64,000 nucleotides of DNA from contig NZ_JACHIG010000001.1 in NCBI RefSeq assembly GCF_014203095.1, positions 558,001-622,000 on the forward strand, written 5' to 3'. Made by a program: the position numbers and the translations under genes. A model generated the notes under the pieces. The model saw nothing but the letters and a program-made list of their open reading frames with translations, had not been told where the DNA came from and did not search any database. Below are positions 61,804 to 64,000 of this stretch, piece by piece. Numbering within the stretch: the first letter of the stretch is position 1; each line of letters starts with the position of its first letter. The DNA comes from Prosthecobacter vanneervenii (GTDB lineage: Bacteria; Verrucomicrobiota; Verrucomicrobiia; Verrucomicrobiales; Verrucomicrobiaceae).

Positions 61804-62967
61804 TCAAACGACTGCGAGAGAGACCGCTGCATTGTGCCCACCCATACCGGAGGCCAGCTTGAGGAGGCGATCGCCCGAGTGCAGGGGCAGAGGTGACTCA
61901 TTGAGAGGCAGGCCGCAGGTGGGAGGAGTGAGGCCGGGGAGCGTGGCGGGCAGGTGGCGCTGGCCCATGCTGGCGGCGAGAAGCGCCACATCCAGCAGGC
62001 CGCTGGCACCGAGGGTGTGGCCGGTCTGGGGTTTCAGTGGAAGGAGCGGGACGGCACGGCCCTCCAGAGCGCGAAGCAGCGCGGGGGGCTCCACGCGGGC
62101 ATGGTTGAGAGTGCCAGTTGCATGAGGGCAAAGTGCGACGACGCGGGCGGGATCACCCGCATGGAGTACCGCATTCACGCATTCGGAGATGCCGCCGCCG
62201 TCTGCGGGGATCATGAGGGTGTCGTAGGCATCGCTATTGGCACTGTAGTGCTCCAGCTTGCAGAGCTTGGGCCTGCCGCTGTTTCCGCGCTCGAGGGTCA
62301 CAGCGACGGCGGCCTCTCCGGGGAGGAAACCGCTGGTCGTGTGAGGGCCCTCGGTGGCAAAGGGGTTGTTGATGCCATTGGTGGATAGGAGGCCGGTGTC
62401 TTGGAAATCGCGCAGGAGTGCGGGGATGAGAGGGAGGTCCACGGCCACCACGATGGCGCGTGGAGCTGCGCCAGAGAGGACGGCCATCCAGGCAAGGCCG
62501 AGGGCATCGAGGCCGGAGGAGCAGCCATTGGAGATCATCTGCCAGGGGCCGCGCACGCCGAGCTCGATGCTCACGGCGGCGGGTATTTCACTATGCATGG
62601 TATTGCTGGCACTGAATTTGCGGAGAGGTCTGCGCCATGAGTTCACCCCCAGAGACTCCCCGACATTGCCACGGCTGCTGGCACCAAAGATCCACGACTC
62701 GCGGGTCTGGGCTGCGGACCAACCCGCACGCTGCACGGCCAGCGCCGCGACTTTATGAGCTGCATTGCCAGCCGCGCCATAACGACGGCCTTTCACCAGG
62801 GATCGGTCAGGGAAAGACCCTATAGACAAAGATGCAAATTCCCCACCCAAAACATCAGCATTCATGACCAGTCCGCTGCGCTGCTGATGCAGCGCAGTGA
62901 CGCACTCCTCCACACACATGCCTAGCGCACAAGCCGTCTCCACGGCTGTGATGAACACAGATTCCAT
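61804..62967 (-). CDS. Beta-ketoacyl synthase, standalone KAS I/II-like
   Basis: This 387-residue condensing enzyme has the catalytic C149 in SNGCSSGLDALG, H282 in CPHATGTLNHA and H317 in KPQTGHTLGASG, with K312, giving the usual Cys-His-His centre. NPFATEGPHTTSGFLPGEAA and GMGGHNAAVSL are family signatures. The KAS Asp in the H(A/G)TGTxxND region is His here (TLNHARVE). It is the first gene of the operon with GT2 and GT4. It could supply an unusual acyl chain or a polyene for a glycolipid. The ATG at 62967 is used, 130 bp from the divergent bactofilin. Confidence 0.9.
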   Translation of the reverse strand: MESVFITAVETACALGMCVEECVTALHQQRSGLVMNADVLGGEFASLSIGSFPDRSLVKGRRYGAAGNAAHKVAALAVQRAGWSAAQTRESWIFGASSRGNVGESLGVNSWRRPLRKFSASNTMHSEIPAAVSIELGVRGPWQMISNGCSSGLDALGLAWMAVLSGAAPRAIVVAVDLPLIPALLRDFQDTGLLSTNGINNPFATEGPHTTSGFLPGEAAVAVTLERGNSGRPKLCKLEHYSANSDAYDTLMIPADGGGISECVNAVLHAGDPARVVALCPHATGTLNHARVEPPALLRALEGRAVPLLPLKPQTGHTLGASGLLDVALLAASMGQRHLPATLPGLTPPTCGLPLNESPLPLHSGDRLLKLASGMGGHNAAVSLAVV

Positions 62968-63058
62968 TATGAACAGATACAGCGCTAAAACCGCCCCCGT
63001 GCAACCTCGCTCCTCAACCGTGTTACATCGCGCTCACAAAAAATAAGCAAGCCAAAGA

Positions 63059-63088
63059 TTGACACTCAAGTTAATAGCCAGCTATATT
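63059..63088 (+). promoter_or_regulatory. Candidate sigma-70 promoter of the bactofilin gene
   Basis: TTGACA at 63059-63064 and TATATT at 63083-63088 are separated by 18 bp. The expected start of transcription (about 63095) is only 2-4 nt before the ATG at 63098, so the message would be nearly leaderless unless translation begins further downstream. Confidence 0.55.
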
Positions 63089-63097
63089 TTAATCCTC

Positions 63098-63610
63098 ATG
63101 TTAAGGCAAATCATTGGACAATCCGAAGGGCACAAGGACGACAGACGCTCCGAGATTCCCGCACCGGCTCCCGCAGTCGAGCGCGCTCCCATTCTCTCCG
63201 CCGCACCTGCTCCTGCTGCACAACCCCAACGCTCACACTCAGCTCCCGTCATGACCACCAGCAAAAACGTACTCGCCAACGACGTCGAAATCAAAGGTTC
63301 CATCAAGTTCTCCCACGACCTTATCATCGACGGCAAAATCGAGGGCGAAGTCATCTCCGACGGCAGTCTGACCGTGGGTGAAAACGCGCTGATCAAGGGC
63401 GAGGTGAAGACCCGCTCTGTCATCATTTTCGGCAAAGTCGAAGGCAACATCACCGTCGCTGAGCGCTGCGAGCTCAAGAGCAACGCAATCCTCGTGGGTG
63501 ACATCGCCGCCGGCACACTTGCCATCGAAGAAGGAGCAACCTTCATGGGCCAGTCCCAGGTCGGCAAGAAGGCAGACTCCAAGCCTGCCCTTGGTGCTCC
63601 CAAACTGTAA
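63098..63610 (+). CDS. Bactofilin (polymer-forming cytoskeletal protein)
   Basis: This 170-residue bactofilin has the short disordered Pro/Ala-rich N-terminus, then the right-handed beta-helix domain of about 110 residues: NVLANDVEIKGSIKFSHDLIIDGKIEGEVISDGSLTVGENALIKGEVKTRSVIIFGKVEGNITVAERCELKSNAILVGDIAAGTLAIEEGATFMG, with regular six-residue coils. It should form non-polar filaments at the membrane for shape or localisation. The ATG at 63098 is used; an ATG at 63251 just before the beta-helix is possible if the promoter call is right. A second bactofilin-like gene starts 20 bp downstream. Confidence 0.92.
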   Translation: MLRQIIGQSEGHKDDRRSEIPAPAPAVERAPILSAAPAPAAQPQRSHSAPVMTTSKNVLANDVEIKGSIKFSHDLIIDGKIEGEVISDGSLTVGENALIKGEVKTRSVIIFGKVEGNITVAERCELKSNAILVGDIAAGTLAIEEGATFMGQSQVGKKADSKPALGAPKL

Positions 63611-63629
63611 CCTTAACTGTCCTACCTGA

Positions 63630-64000
63630 GTGTTCGGACGGCTCTTCGGCAAGAAGACCAGCAGCATCCTACCCACACCACCCAAGAATCAAATCGAAGT
63701 GGTGTGCCCCTCTTGTGGCGCGGCTCAGTATGAGCCGCGCCTCGTTGTTTCTACCTTTTGTAAAAAGTGTGGAGTTCATCTAACTGTGGAGAAGCGCCGG
63801 GTGGTGGCCAGCGACGTCACGCGTTCTGGAATGGGGATGAGTGGAGCCTGGGCCGAGACGGATGCTCCGGCCTCTGCGCCAGCAACCAAGGCTGCCGAAC
63901 CGCCCAAACCTGAGGTGGCGGCACCCAGCCCGCAGGCCACAGCCGCCCCTACTCGTGCCCCTGAGCCTGCCCCGTCTGCTACCGATGGCTTTGGTGCATT
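63630..64000 (+). CDS. Probable second bactofilin with zinc ribbon (partial)
   Basis: An open frame starts at GTG 63630 and continues beyond the window. It encodes a basic start (FGRLFGKKTSS), a zinc ribbon (CPSC at about 26-29, CKKC at about 46-49) and a Pro/Ala-rich linker. Zinc ribbon plus linker in front of a second bactofilin domain is known from this phylum, and the position right after a bactofilin gene fits, but the beta-helix part lies outside the window. The start is a GTG 20 bp after the previous stop. Confidence 0.7.
   Translation, partial: MFGRLFGKKTSSILPTPPKNQIEVVCPSCGAAQYEPRLVVSTFCKKCGVHLTVEKRRVVASDVTRSGMGMSGAWAETDAPASAPATKAAEPPKPEVAAPSPQATAAPTRAPEPAPSATDGFGA

Overview
The window is high-GC, densely coded chromosomal DNA from a bacterium that most resembles a member of the Verrucomicrobia (Prosthecobacter/Verrucomicrobium-like). 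This placement is an inference from gene content, not from a marker-gene match. The supporting features are a DUF1501 protein, secreted Gfo/Idh/MocA oxidoreductases, a PQQ-propeller protein with the planctomycete/verrucomicrobial WSRFRGPNGSG N-terminus, an ExbB/ExbD/ExbD/TPR operon, paired bactofilins (one with a zinc ribbon), and start codons that mostly lack a Shine-Dalgarno sequence. No rRNA, tRNA, CRISPR array, transposase or phage gene was recognised.

Layout. 0-15 kb is mostly housekeeping: a sigma factor with the start of a coupled downstream gene, lgt, purH, sppA with a CPBP protease, an AsmA-like protein, gltX, cutA, an orphan histidine kinase, a DUF3313-like lipoprotein, a Sel1-repeat/C39-like peptidase and a GntR-LacI type regulator. 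15.2-19.6 kb is an accessory stretch of small orphan genes, locally AT-richer, with four copies of a palindromic repeat (one decayed) and a short direct repeat around a lipoprotein gene. 19.6-35 kb mixes oxidoreductases, fabG, an endonuclease/phosphatase-fold protein, a DUF1501 gene pair bounded by related palindromes, a tandem pair of paralogous exported proteins, a FeeM/LuxI-like acyltransferase, a tyrosine phosphatase, a cupin, an SDR, a TPM-domain protein and a DUF1460 protein.

35.2-43.0 kb is the most interesting part: one minus-strand operon reading TPR protein, TPR-like protein, ExbB/TolQ-like channel, ExbD, ExbD, and a 690-residue protein that has a TonB-like SxxxH transmembrane helix but carries a prenyltransferase-like alpha/alpha-toroid where TonB would have its receptor-binding domain. 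I read it as a candidate proton-motive-force-energised envelope machine whose effector is a toroid.

43-51.4 kb holds an ABC ATPase, two large secreted alpha/beta hydrolases, a large unknown secreted protein and a divergent AraC regulator, probably a carbohydrate-ester utilisation locus. 51.4-64 kb carries serA, a coiled-coil membrane protein, a PQQ propeller, gnd, a divergent EF-G paralogue with a structured leader, a ketoacyl-synthase/GT2/GT4 operon and two bactofilins, the second cut by the window edge.
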